Under the pieces are notes generated by a model, which did no database searches, was not told the DNA's origin, and was given only the letters and a program-made list of their open reading frames with translations. DNA of 64,000 nt from Scilla litardierei (lineage: Eukaryota > Streptophyta > Magnoliopsida > Asparagales > Asparagaceae). The position numbers and the translations under genes were made by a program. The stretch's first letter is position 1; every line of letters starts with the position of its first letter. Positions 12,202-23,148 of this stretch are shown here, piece after piece. The stretch lies in NCBI GenBank assembly GCA_030789695.1, contig CM061142.1, positions 801,217,610 through 801,281,609 on the forward strand, in the 5' to 3' direction.

Positions 12202-12212
12202 CTATTTATAGG
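12202..12212 (-). promoter_or_regulatory. TATA box in 3' LTR of element B
   Basis: CCTATAAATAG on the minus strand, about 114 bp downstream of the paired palindromes at 12325-12430. An identical box is at 20204-20214 in the 5' LTR. Confidence 0.7.
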
Positions 12213-12324
12213 TGAAAATGAAGAATTCAAAATTCAAATTCATTTGACTTTTGCCCCAAAAATCATGGGAACAATAAATTAGAGATATGTCAAAAAGTCA
12301 GGTCAAACGTCGAATTTTGACAGC

Positions 12325-12430
12325 TGGTAGTCGACTCCCTGGGATTGGTAGTCGACTCCCAGTGTGTTTCAGGAGAAAATAATTCTCAGCTGGTAGTCGA
12401 CTCCCACTCCTTGGTAGTCGACTCCCAGAG
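12325..12430. repeat. Two pairs of AGTCGACT palindromes upstream of the TATA box, element B 3' LTR
   Basis: Four TAGTCGACTCC sites arranged as two pairs; within each pair the starts are 21 bp apart. They are U3-located in transcription orientation. The partner copy is at 20327-20430, where one site has a substitution. Confidence 0.88.
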
Positions 12431-12924
12431 GAGTTTCTTCTGAGACACGGCTAGTAAAACATGTTGTTAGCTCCAGGGTGTAATGGAGTTTCACTACGAA
12501 AGTGCAAAGCGACTAGCAAAAGCTCTCAATAACTTTGAAAGTGATTTAAAAAGTATTTTAAAATGTTTAAATTCGAAATCATTTGTGTGTGTGTTGTCTA
12601 TATGTTTGGCTTTAACATAACCCTAAGAAGGACACAACTCACACACTGTAGACTAGGACACGTCTTCGGAAGCTTGATCAACTGATGATGATGTAGATGT
12701 GAGCTTCTCTTGAGCTTCTGTTCCATTTGAGCTTTGGGCTTCATCATCGATCTAGCAACGTTCGTCCTTGTCTATTGAGCGTAGATTGCACTTCTCTGGA
12801 GTATGCATAAAGCTTTTCATTTGTCGCACAACCTGCACACTTAGTCGTAGTGTAGTTAGTACACTAAGCTTCATTTGGTGTGCTCATCATCAAAATCACT
12901 TGGGGTGGAATTCAATTTCCATCA

Positions 12925-12942
12925 CTCTCCCCCTTTTTGATG
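12925..12942 (-). other. Polypurine tract of element B
   Basis: Minus-strand AAAAAGGGGGAGAG directly next to the 3' LTR. Confidence 0.85.
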
Positions 12943-13124
12943 ATGACACCCAAATGAAAAATGAAGTAAATTGACATACTAATATGACATGAAAATAAAC
13001 TTACTCCCCCTACTTTGATGCGGTTCTCCCCCTGCATCGAAGCCGTTAGCAAAACAATACATTCATTTTTGCATTTATATACTTTCTCCCCCTTGTCATC
13101 GACAAAAAAAATTACATAAAACAA

Positions 13125-13874
13125 TTAATCCTTACTTAATTCTTTTTCTCCAACAATACCCAATTCTCTACGAAGTTTAGAGAATGTATCTTTTTGTAGG
13201 GGTTTTGTTAGAATATCTGCTACTTGATATTCAGAGGAGACAAATTTAAGTTCAACATCCTTTTTGACACAGTGATCATCTATAAATCTGTGTCTAATAT
13301 CAATATGCTTTGTTCTAGGATGAAGAACAGAGTTTTTAGTGAGATTAATAGTGCTTTTATTATCACAATAAATTACACATGTAGATGTATTAACACCATA
13401 ATCTACGAGGACTTGTTTCATCCAAAGTATTTGGGCACAGGCAAGTCCGGCAGCTATATACTCTGCCTCAGTGGTTGATAGTGAAACCGAACTTTGCTTT
13501 TTGCTAAACCACGAAACAAGGGAATGTCCAAGAAAGTGACATGTTCCACTTGTACTTTTTCTTGTGGCTTTACAACCCGCATAGTCTGCGTCACTAAAGG
13601 AAGTTAAATTAAATGTGCCGCCTTTGGGATAAAATAGTCCAAAGTCAGAAGTGGTTTTAAGATATCTAAATATGTATTTTACCATTTTAAGATGTGACTC
13701 TCTAGGATCACATTGAAATCTAGCACATGCACAAACACTAAACATAATGTCAGGTCGGTTAGCGGTTAAATAGAGTAAAGAACCGACCATACCTCGATAT
13801 GTTTTCTGATCGACCTTTTTACCTGCTTCGTCTTTGTCTAAAGAAGTGGATGTTGCCATCGGTATGTTCTTTCC
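13125..13874 (-). pseudogene. Element B RT C-terminus and RNase H (downstream part of split pol)
   Basis: An open minus-strand frame with the RT thumb/connection (TYRGMVGSLLYLTANRPDI) and RNase H with its acidic residues (TSFSDADYAGC, STTEAEYIAA, YCDNKSTINL) and the terminal TKHIDIRHRFIDDH and DILTKPL. It ends in ELSKD and a stop at 13125. The frame itself is undamaged, but it is separated from the rest of pol by solo LTR C at 13885-15549. It is therefore cut off from its normal translation start. Confidence 0.9.
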
Positions 13875-13884
13875 TGATGCAGTT
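13875..13884. repeat. 10-bp duplication flanking solo LTR C (left copy)
   Basis: TGATGCAGTT occurs here and at 15550-15559, directly outside TG...CA ends. It is twice the usual 5 bp. Confidence 0.75.
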
Positions 13885-14603
13885 TGTAATGCCCTGATAG
13901 CTACTGCATAAGTACTAGGGGTGAATAGTACTTTAAAATAATCAAGAGTGTAATTCCTAATTATCTTGCAAACTCAACCAACAATTCGGAAATGAAGATA
14001 GACAACAAAGAAAGACAATTGCAAACAAAGCGATAAAACGGGTTCGGATCCACCTAAGTCTCCCCGACTTGTTCCCGGTGATCCTACGTCCCAAACACCC
14101 GGATCCCCTCCGGCTACTTGAGTTAGAAACCACTAACCCAAGTTTTACACTATGAAATTCTTGTAGAAAACCTCTACAAGATCAAATCATACACAAATAG
14201 AAAATGTGACTCCCACAAACCGGGATCACACACAACTCTCACAACCGAGAGATAAACTAGCAATATCAATGTAAATGAAACAATGAAATACTTACACACA
14301 AAATCCTATGCCTTGAGTAAACTTACGATTTTAGGGCAAGGAGGATTGTGAAGAAGAAGAAGTCACCAAACCCTAGGTCCACCAAGATGAACAGTAATAG
14401 GTGGCTAGGGAGAAGTTGGAGACTTGGATTCAAGCTCCTAGCTTGAGTGGCTCACAATCAATGAGAATCTCTCTTGAGGAATAAGAGTGAGGGAGAGATT
14501 CTTGTGAAGAGAGGGAGCTTGGTAATAGGAATTAAATGCTCTTCTCTTTGATCTTTAAAACTCTATAATGGCAGCCTTGAATGCTATGAAGAAGCATCTC
14601 AAG

Positions 14604-14612
14604 ATTATATAG
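14604..14612 (-). promoter_or_regulatory. TATA box in solo LTR C
   Basis: Minus-strand CTATATAAT, about 67 bp downstream (in transcription orientation) of the array end at 14679. Confidence 0.6.
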
Positions 14613-14678
14613 GATAGAGAGGAGAGAGAGGGAAAATTCGTGCATTTAATGCTCCAACGGATCTATTTCTGAAGCAGT

Positions 14679-15207
14679 ATAATCGATCTAAGAAGGATCA
14701 CTGACCGATTAGTTTCTCAATTAGTCGGTCGGTGATTCCTCTTGGTCCGACTAAATGGTTCACAGCCAATAAGAAGAATTTCAGGAGTTAGAACTAGTCG
14801 GTCTAAGAAGACTTGCCAACCGACTAGTTTGACAACTAGTCGGTCGGTGAGTGTTCTTTGACCGACTAAGAGTTGAAATACAATATGCTGAATTCAAAGA
14901 GAGCTAGTCGGTCTAAGAACAAATTCCAACCGATTAGTTTCACAACTAGTCGGTCGATGAATGTTATTGGACCGACTAACTGTAAACAGTAGCTCGGGCT
15001 GAAAAATGAAGTCTTAACTAGTCGATCTAAGAAGGATTCCAAACCGACTAGTTTGACAACTAGTCGGTCGGTGAACCTTCTTGGACCGACTAATTGGTCA
15101 ACAGTGAAGATGCTGAATTAAGCAAGGAGATCTAGTCAGTTCAAGAAGGATTACAGACCGACTAGATGACAATCTAGTCGGTTGGTTCTTCTTCTTGAAC
15201 CAACTAA
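14679..15207. repeat. Five 76-bp AGTCGGTC/GACCGACT units in solo LTR C
   Basis: Units at 14679-14754, 14794-14869, 14904-14979, 15018-15093 and 15132-15207, each exactly 76 bp. Each has four alternating sites: AGTCGGTC near position 3, GACCGACT near 25, AGTCGGTC near 45, GACCGACT near 67. Sequence outside the sites also pairs (TAAGAAGG with CCTTCTT), so each unit is a nested inverted repeat. Period 110-115 bp. Homologous to the array of element I. Confidence 0.92.
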
Positions 15208-15549
15208 GATGCACTAGAAGCCGTGAAATAAAGCGTGAAGCATCGGAAAAGTTTCTATGGGCTTCTAAGATAATCCTAGCTCTAAGATATGAGCGTTAAG
15301 AAGATTATAATGTAAGTCCTACTCAAGGCTTAACATTCTACGAAAAGAAGCTAGAAGACTGTAAAATAAACTTGACGAACCGTCTTCAAAGCTTCAATCC
15401 GAATCTCTTGACTTCAATAATGCTCCTAGAACTTCAACGAAGCTTCACGCACACGATCACGCGCTTTGAGAAGTCTTGAGACGTCGCTTTTGATGTTCAT
15501 AGAATTTTGGCGACGATCTCCATAACTGCGCTCACAAAGAGTTAGTTCA

Positions 15550-17853
15550 TGATGCAGTTTCCATCCCGAATCTTTTGATCAAGTCTTTGGCATACTTCGT
15601 TTGATGAATAAAGGTTCCTTCTTTTCCTTGTTTGATTTGTAACCCGAGGAAGTATGTGAGCTCCCCCATGTGACTCATTTCAAATTCTTCCTGCATTAAC
15701 TTAGCAAACTCTTGACAAAGATCTTCATTAGTAGATCCGAAAATGATGTCGTCTACGTAAATTTGGATAAGAATAATATCATCATGAATTTTCTTAACAA
15801 ATAGAGTGGTATCTATTTTTCCAACAATGTAACCTGAGTCAATTAAGAATTTTCTTAATCTTTCATACCAAGCTCTTGGAGCTTGTTTTAGGCCATATAA
15901 GGCTTTGTTTAATTTGTACACATATCCTGTTTTCTTATCATGTTCAAATCCGGGAGGTTGTTCAACGTAGACTTCCTCCTTTATGAATCCATTCAGGAAT
16001 GCGCTTTTCACATCCATCTGGTATAATTTAAAGTTTTTATATGATGCAAATGCAAGTAGCATCCTAATAGATTCTAATCTAGCAACATGAGTGAAAGTTT
16101 CATCGAAATCTATACCTTCCTCTTGTGAGTATCCCTGTGCTACTAACCTTGCTTTATTTCTTACCACATTTCCATCTTCGTCTAGTTTGTTCCGATACAC
16201 CCATTTAGTGCCGATAACTGGACGATCTTCCGGTCTAGGTACTAACTCCCATACTTGATTGCGCTCAAATTGTAGAAGTTCTTCTTGCATGGCTTCAATC
16301 CATGCTTCATCTGCAAAAGCTTCTTCTACCTTTTTCGGCTCAATGTTAGAAACAAATGCAACATGTGTCAAGTGTTCTATTTGAGATCTAGTTCTAATTC
16401 CTGCATCAATATCACCTATGACTTGTGTGTGTGGGTGATGTGTGACTTCAGGGAATGATTTTGGCAAAGAGCTAGAAGTGTTGTTAACAGTTATAGGTTC
16501 ATTATCAAAGGTAGGTGCAGTGAGTATGTTATCATCATCATTATGAGCAGTGTTATGAGAAAGAGATTCATCAAATGTTACATGTAAAGTTTCAACAATA
16601 GTTTCGGAACTTTTATTGTAGATTTTATATGCTTTACTACGTAAAGAATAACCGATAAATATGCCTTCATCCGCTTTGGAGTCAAATTTATCTAGATTAT
16701 CTTTAGTGTTCAGAATATAGCATTTACAACCAAAAACTCTGAAGTAAGATACTTTCGGAATTCGTTGGAGCAATAATTCATACGGAGTCTTTTCAAAAGG
16801 TTTTCTTATTAAAACTTTGTTTTGAATATAGCACGCGGTTGCTACAGCTTCCGCCCAAAAACTTTTTGGAAGGTTGCTTTCACACAACATTGTTCGTGCA
16901 CACTCTTGGAGTGTTCTATTTTTCCTTTCAACTACTCCATTTTGAGGAGCAGCTCTAGGAAAAGCAAAAGTATGAGAAATGCCTCGTTCTTCACAAAATT
17001 GTTTAAAAAGTTCATTTTCAAATTCACCACCGTGATCACTTCTTAAAGAAATAATTTTCAAAGAGTATAAACGTTCAATTCTTTTGAAAAATATTTCGAA
17101 TTCACGGAAGGCATCATTCTTATGAGTTAAGAATAATACCCACGTATATCGAGTATAATCATCAACTATGACAAATACGTATTTAGAGTTACAAAGAGAT
17201 GGAGTTCTAGTTGGGCCAAACAAGTCCATATGAAGTAGTTCAAGTGGCCTATTCGAACTGAGGGCTCCAATATTCTTAAATGAACTCTTATGCATTTTGC
17301 CAAATTGACATGAATCACATATTTTATCTAATTTAAAATTAATTTTGGGAAGTCCTTGCACCAACTCTTTCCTAGAAATCTTATCCATGTTTTTGATGTT
17401 CACATGACCAAAGCGTCTATGCCAGAGCAACGGGTCATTTGTTGAAACAATCAAACATACATTTGATTCATATTCATTTAATCTAAGTACATAGATATTT
17501 TCTACTCGCTTACCTTTAACAAGAATGTTTTTCATATCCTTGTCGTATACTAAACAAGAGTCAAGTGTAAAGAGAACCTTCATACCTTTCTCGCATAATT
17601 GGCTTATGCTCAATAAGTTATGCTTTAGCCCCTTTACCAAGCTTACGTCTTTGATGAGTAATTTTGAAGGACTGCCGATGTTGCCTATTCCGATAATTTT
17701 ACCTTTCTTGTTGTCGCCAAATGTCACGGTTCCGCCGTCATACATTTTTAGAGCGCTAAGTAGTCTTGCGTTCCATGTCATGTGTGCGGAGCATCCGCTA
17801 TCCATTATCCATATGTCCTGAAAGAAGATAATTTTGACACGTTTGGTACCCAC
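15550..17853 (-). pseudogene. Element B protease, integrase and RT (upstream part of split pol)
   Basis: A long open minus-strand frame of about 768 codons. In order: aspartic protease ([12 protein letters not shown]), GAG-pre-integrase zinc region ([24 protein letters not shown]), integrase core ([16 protein letters not shown], Glu in [10 protein letters not shown]), integrase C-terminus, and RT with [37 protein letters not shown] and the YVDD box. It runs off at the insertion of solo LTR C (15549), so the RNase H is on a separate fragment. One RT consensus position reads FTHVARL rather than the usual FAPVARL. This is the best preserved polymerase in the window. Confidence 0.92.
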
Positions 17854-17979
17854 TTATGATTGGGTCCGATTTGTTAGGGAGGAAAAATTTCTATCATTAT
17901 GTATAGTCTTAAAATGTTGGGTATCGAAGGAATATACATGAAGCATGCGGATACCCTAATATATGTGCATATGGGAGGA

Positions 17980-19107
17980 TCATTTATTAGGAACCCAAAT
18001 TCGATTTGAATTTGATTTCCTATGTACAATTTTTAACATGGTGGAAACATAAATATTCTTTTCATGCTTGCTTAAATGTTTTGGTACCCAAATTGTATTA
18101 TTAGCAAAACTATTATAGCCATGTGTGTGATGTGCATTGTGTGTAACATGATTGTGATGATAAGATTTACCATAGTAATTATGCTTGCCCTTTTTGCTAT
18201 AAACAAGAGTATTTTGTCTCACATTTTTATGAACAATATTTTGAACTATCTTATCATTAGAGGTGGATGCACACATACAGGATATGATAGCTTTTACATT
18301 TGGTTTGTTCTTAACCTTTTCAAGTCGTAGAACAAGTTCCTCATGTTTGAGCTTACTAGAAGATAAATCACTTGCGAGAAGGTTGAATTTATCATTCAAT
18401 GTAGAAACATACATAGCATATTCAGATTTCAGAGCATCGTGATCATATACTAGTTTATCATACTTGTTGATCAATTCTTTTTGATCATTACAAGAGAGTT
18501 TTAGAGACTCATGTTTATTAGCAAGAGAGTCAAATTCATTCTTGAGTTTATCATGTTCTTCATGCAGAGTCTTGTGCTTTTTGTCTAGAGTTTTGTGTTT
18601 CTTTGACAAACGTTCATATTCTCTATAAAGATTTTCATACGCACTTGCAATATCAAATTCATTTTCTTCGTCGGAACTAGAATCACTTACCTCGTTCTTG
18701 TCATTCTGACGAGCCATCATACATACTTCTTTTGAAAGTTCTCTGTCATTGGCTTGAGGTGTCCTCATGAGTGTTTGGATCTCATTTGATCTTGATCCGA
18801 AATTTTTGTCCAACAAGTTCAAGATTTCGTGTGCGGTCTCTGCCTTTTCTACAAGATCTAGCATTTGATCAGTTAAGCCGGTGTAAAGTAAATGCATTAC
18901 CTTTATGTTGTTGAAATAATCTTTCTCTTGATCCGAGTTCCATTGTGTTTGAGGAATGGTTGGAATCTCATAGGGTTCTCTGAGAGATCTTGAATAATTC
19001 AAATCTTGTGCTTCCAAGAAGATCTCCATTCTCCTTCTCCATTGGGAATAAAAGTTGCCGTTAAAGATCGGAGGAGTATGAGTGTTGCAGACGTTTGTTG
19101 ATGACAT
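17980..19107 (-). pseudogene. Element B Gag, internally deleted (no zinc knuckle)
   Basis: Starts MSSTNVCNTHTPP a few codons after the primer site; the frame remains open upstream through the primer site, but this ATG fits the family. The N-terminus has the SIRE Gag signature (FNGNFYSQWRRRMEIFL). After residue ~130 (DKNFGSRSNEIQ) it jumps to an acidic stretch (SDSSSDEENEFD) and a long coiled coil (about residues 155-265), then a His-rich tail (YHHNHVTHNAHHTHGY). The RNA-binding CCHC knuckle and much of the capsid-like region expected between are absent, so an internal deletion is inferred. A stop separates it from pol. Confidence 0.8.
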
Positions 19108-19119
19108 CGCTTTGACCTT

Positions 19120-19131
19120 GCTCTGATACCA
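19120..19131 (-). other. Primer binding site of element B
   Basis: TGGTATCAGAGC on the minus strand, initiator tRNA-Met type, two bases inside the 5' LTR. Confidence 0.92.
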
Positions 19132-19133
19132 AG

Positions 19134-20929
19134 TGTTGGATCCTGTGGATGGCAAACAACACTAGAAGGGGGTTGAATAGTGTTGTATAAAATAAACTTT
19201 TTCGTTCTTAATAGATTAGCACAATTCAAAGCCTTCTAATGTTGCCTAAGAAACCAAGTAGAGTGATCTACGCTTGGTTCTTAATCAACTTAATCAATCT
19301 TCAAAATCAAGTCAGAGATAAATATCTTCTGGTAGTCGACTCCCTATGAACAGTAGTCGACTCCCAGAGGGAAATTAAGCACAGCTCAGTTAATTAAATA
19401 TTCAATGAAGATATATAAGATTACACAGAAATACAGATACAAAAACTGATCTTTGCAGTATATTATAAATGAGTTACAAGAATAATATTCAACAAACAAA
19501 TGAACAAAGAATTATAATAATAACAAAGTAAATGAGAATTGCTTGCAGAGATAAATAATCAAACACAGATAAGCAAACGCAGACACAAGGATTTTTATCC
19601 TGGTTCCCCACAACCTTGGGTACGTCCAGTCCCCGACCAATCCGGTACGAGATTTCCACTATCTGCCTTGGCAAATACAAGCACCTAACTTCACTTGTTA
19701 GGATTTCCAACAACCTAGCCTTAACCAGGATTTCCAACCGCAACACCTAGACTTGTCTAGGGTTTCCAACAACACCCTTACAACAAAGGGCAAACACAAA
19801 GAGAAAAGCGATATCCAACTCACCACAATTGTTTGGTGGAGATTGGATTTACACCCAAATTCTATAGCCAATAGTAATAGACAACTATGTGTATTAGTGG
19901 CTTGATAGAATGAGATTTTAGATCACACAAAGATACGAATGAAGTCTTTGTGATCTAAATCAAATGTTTTTCAAAATCCTTTTAAATAAAATCAGAGAGT
20001 AAGTAATATGGATTTTGAAAACAAATAGCCAAATAAAAAATCGATCTTCAGAAAATAATATCTCAAAGAAATACAAGATCAACAATGTAAAAACAGATTT
20101 GGCTAATAGAAAATGAGAGCTGAGAATTTGAGAACTTTTAGAACTTTTGCGCAAGAGAATTTTGATTTCAAGTATGTGTGTTTTCTCTCAAAGAAATAGT
20201 CCTCTATTTATAGGTGAAAATGAAGAATTCAAAATTCAAATTCATTTGACTTTTGCCCCGAAAATCATGGGAACAATAAATTAGAGATATGTCAAAAAGT
20301 CAGGTCAAACGTCGAATTTTGACAGCTGGTAGTCGACTCCCTGGGATTGGTAGTCGACTCTCAGTGTGTTTCAGGAGAAAATAATTCTCAGATGGTAGTC
20401 GACTCCCACTCCTTGGTAGTCGACTCCCAGAGGAGTTTCTTCTGAGACACGGCTAGTAAAACATGTAGTTAGCTCCAGGGTGTAATGGAGTTTCACTACG
20501 AAAGTGCAAAGCGACTAGCAAAAGCTCTCAATAACTTTGAAAGTGATTTAAAAAGTATTTTAAAATGTTTAACTTCGAAATCATTTTTTGTGTGTGTGTT
20601 GTCTATACGTTTGGCTTTAACATAACCCTAAGAAGGACACAACTCATACACTGTAGACTAGGACACGTCTTCGGAAGCTTGATCAACTGATGATGATGTA
20701 GATGTGAGCTTCTCTTGAGCTTCTGTTCCATTTGAGCTTTGGGCTTCATCATCGATCTAGCAACATTCGTCCTTGTCTATTGAGCGTAGATTGCGCTTCT
20801 CTGGAGTATGCATAAAGCTTTTCATTTGTCGCACAACCTGCACACTTAGTCGTAGTGTAGTTAGTACACTAAGCTTCATTTGGTGTGCTCATCATCAAAA
20901 TCACTTGGGGTGGAGTTCAATTTCCATCA
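19134..20929 (-). repeat. 5' LTR of element B
   Basis: 1796 bp, partner of 11131-12924. Contains paired AGTCGACT sites at about 19331-19369 and 20327-20430, and a TATA box at 20204-20214. Confidence 0.95.
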
Positions 20930-20934
20930 ATAGT
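20930..20934. repeat. Target site duplication of element B (right copy)
   Basis: ATAGT, identical to 11126-11130. Confidence 0.95.
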
Positions 20935-21593
20935 ATCGATATAGATACTGGTAAAGGAGATGTGGTTGATGGGTGGAGTTCATATGAGGTTATTACTGCA
21001 GGTAGCGATGGTTGTGGGAGTTCTATTGGAGGTAGAGATCCTAGAGCTGTTATGGATGACTCTATTGTTAGCAGAGTGGGGTGGCGCATCATGAAGACCC
21101 CATCTCGCTATGAGAACCACGTGAATTTGGCGTATACATTGCATGCACATGGAGATTTTATGGCAGATAGGTTTTGTACTGGATGCATTAAGTTTGGACC
21201 CAAACTCAGGGTAACTGTGTGCTAGGAAAGACATTAACATGATAGCGCAACCCAAGAAAATTCACGAGAAGGAGAATTTGGTAGTGGATAGGTTAGTGAC
21301 GAAGTTTTGAGTGAATCTCAAACTTATTTTCCTTGAAGAGATGCTAGGGTGCCACAAGATGACATGGAGAGACACTACATGTTTTGCTTTAGGTATGGAT
21401 TGAGGAGATACGGTGAATTCAAAGATTCCACCTTCAGAAAGGAGTTTGTTAAAAACTTGATTAGTTTGTGATGCTTAGTGTGAAGTTCACTGGCTAAATG
21501 CCCTGACCTTAAGATGATATGGTTTATTTTTTAAGGTGCATGATATGGAGTTTTGGCTTGGTTTGGGCTTTATGTGTTTGTATCAAGGTGAAG
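20935..21593 (+). pseudogene. Element D: decayed copia fragment (right part, after element B)
   Basis: Plus-strand translation around 20990-21190 has the linker typical of the region between copia integrase and RT (an R-x-G-x-R-x(5)-P-x-RYE stretch followed by AYTLHAHGDF). No RT or RNase H follows, so the polymerase part has been deleted or is unrecognisable. A weak purine tract (CAAGGTGAAG, 21584-21593) precedes a putative LTR. Confidence 0.5.
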
Positions 21594-22330
21594 TGTTGAA
21601 AAATATGATACAAAACATCAAAAATATCTTGGGATTAATCCAGGATTTATGAGGATTTATAGATATTTATCGAAGATTTTTTGGAGCCTGAAACAATTAA
21701 TTTCAAAAGCCCAGCACACGAATATATTTCAGAATTATTTTTGCACAGTTAAATGCCCAGATCCGAAGCCCACAGTGCGACCCAGCAGACAAGCCCATGT
21801 GAGCCCAGTAGGTACCCCACATCCACGGGTGTAGCCCAATTGTCGTAGCCTCTGTGTGCAGCGAGCGAGCGAGCGAGCAAAGTGTGGAGCCACGCAAAGC
21901 GAGCAGGGACACACGTCAAGCATCGAGCATTTTGACACTCAATCGAATGAATGGAAGCACATACGACATGCAGATGCAGGCACATTGAGAGTATCATAAG
22001 GCGATAATCAAAGGTTGTTGCCTGATCAAAGGAACGAGCATCACTCTGATACGGAAACGAGCATCAGTTGGAATCCGAAGCCATTTTGGATTCCAGACCA
22101 GTTAGGATATAAAAGTGGTGTTTCAGGTAGATTTTTGATACAATTCTTAAGTAATTCTTGTGTGAATTTCTCTATAAAGTTTGCGGCTACATGTAGAATA
22201 TACAAAAGGAAAGCTGAGGGCCACATGTGGGTTATTTGAGAGCTTTTCTCTATTATTTTCATCTCTGATTTCTTAGCAGGTTTGGTTATACTCTTGAACC
22301 AAAAATTATAATGCGTAATTCTAGGTTATT
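21594..22330 (+). repeat. Putative 3' LTR of element D
   Basis: Starts TGTTGAAAAATATG after a purine-rich tract and contains a GATATAAAAG box at 22105-22114, as expected of a copia LTR. The second LTR is not in the window and the 3' end could not be fixed; the end given is approximate. A short (GAGC)n run lies at about 21865-21880. Confidence 0.4.
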
Positions 22331-22689
22331 GAAGCATTAATGATCTCTCCAACTATACATACAACACGTTTAGGGTAAAACTAGTATATATATTAGTGTA
22401 AAGTCCGTGTTATTCTTTTGTTTTGCGTTATTTTCATATATATTGATGTGTTGTGGGTTTTGTAGAGAACATCGTTTGCTTTTTTCATTGCTTCAATGAT
22501 CTTGGAATTCCACAAGGCAATTGTGTTCTTGATAAGCGTATCAAGAGTGCATAGTAACTCAAGAAAGGTGATCTTAATCATTTCCAACTAGTGAAATATA
22601 AACATCATCATCATATTCTCCTTTTGTTTCTACTTGAAGTTTACTTTCAAGTAAACAAGTGAATGGTGCAAATGTATATTGTCATGATG
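22331..22689. other. Unassigned sequence, with one unrecognised minus-strand ORF
   Basis: AT-rich. A 64-codon minus-strand ORF (22587-22393) begins just after an intron-acceptor-like TTCACTAG and encodes a plausible helical stretch (ITFLELLCTLDTLIKNT). I do not recognise it. It could be an exon remnant or chance. Confidence 0.3.
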
Positions 22690-22694
22690 CACCC
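22690..22694. repeat. Target site duplication of element E (left copy)
   Basis: CACCC, identical to 37100-37104. Confidence 0.93.
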
Positions 22695-23135
22695 TGTTGG
22701 TATATGATGGCTAATGACCAAGTTATTTCACTCATAAGTGAGTGATAACTAATCAAATACACTAACTAATGGAAACCCTAAGTTTGGGACCTAGAAAATG
22801 ACACAAATATGTGTATAAAGTAGTTTTTGGTGGGTGCTATAACTACAAAAGGTAGTTATGATCTGAATTTGAATTCCCAACAAGTAGAAAGTCTATAAAT
22901 AGCCTCCCCTCTTGTGAGAATGATGAATGTTTTTTGTAGAGAATACCAACTATCAAAGCTTTCATCTTCCACAAGAGAGTGCATAAAAAAGAGAGATTTA
23001 GGTTGTGAGAACTAGTATATTTTCCCTCGTGTGATCATTTACAATGAGCGGTATAGAGAAGCCATGATGATTAACTCTTTTACTGTGTATCTAATGAGAT
23101 TGGTAAGTCTTCTTTAGCGATGTCAAATCACTCCA
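22695..23135 (+). repeat. 5' LTR of element E
   Basis: TGTTGGTATATGATGG...CTCCA, 441 bp, with a TCTATAAATAG box near 22890-22900. Aligns with 36454-37099 except for an extra block in that copy. Confidence 0.9.
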
Positions 23136-23148
23136 TTGGTATCAGAAC
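23136..23148 (+). other. Primer binding site of element E
   Basis: TTGGTATCAGAAC directly after the LTR; one base differs from the usual tRNA-Met site. Confidence 0.85.

Larger units (their letters stand above)
11131..12924 (-). repeat. 3' LTR of element B
   Basis: TGTTGGATC...TTTCCATCA, 1794 bp, near-identical to 19134-20929. It contains two groups of paired AGTCGACT palindromes and a CCTATAAATAG box (12202-12212, minus). Confidence 0.95.
13885..15549 (-). mobile_element. Solo LTR C (SIRE-type copia) inside pol of element B
   Basis: A 1665-bp TG...CA segment with no internal coding region, flanked by the 10-bp repeat TGATGCAGTT. It carries the GGGGTGAATAG block near its start like the LTRs of A, B and F, a CTATATAAT box on the minus strand, and a five-unit AGTCGGTC array. 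Removing it restores the pol sequence around the RT/RNase H junction. It is read as the product of recombination between two LTRs of a lost full element. Confidence 0.85.
11131..20929 (-). mobile_element. Element B: SIRE/Maximus-type Ty1/copia retrotransposon with nested solo LTR
   Basis: Two LTRs of about 1.8 kb (11131-12924, 19134-20929) with roughly twenty differences seen by eye (about 1%), a perfect 5-bp duplication ATAGT, primer site at 19120-19131 and polypurine tract at 12925-12942. Internal order on the minus strand is gag, protease, integrase, RT, RNase H. A 1.66-kb solo LTR (C) splits the RT/RNase H junction. It is inserted into the old copia fragment D. High LTR similarity says it is young, although it is already broken by C and lacks the Gag zinc knuckle. 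Confidence 0.95.

Noticed and set aside
14679..15207. CRISPR-like array of regularly spaced repeats
   Set aside because: The repeats lie in an LTR of a plant retrotransposon, the units are internally inverted, the spacers are related and no cas genes exist.
13859..15549. Genuine intron at the interruption of B pol
   Set aside because: The segment has TG...CA ends, a flanking duplication and LTR structure rather than splice sites.
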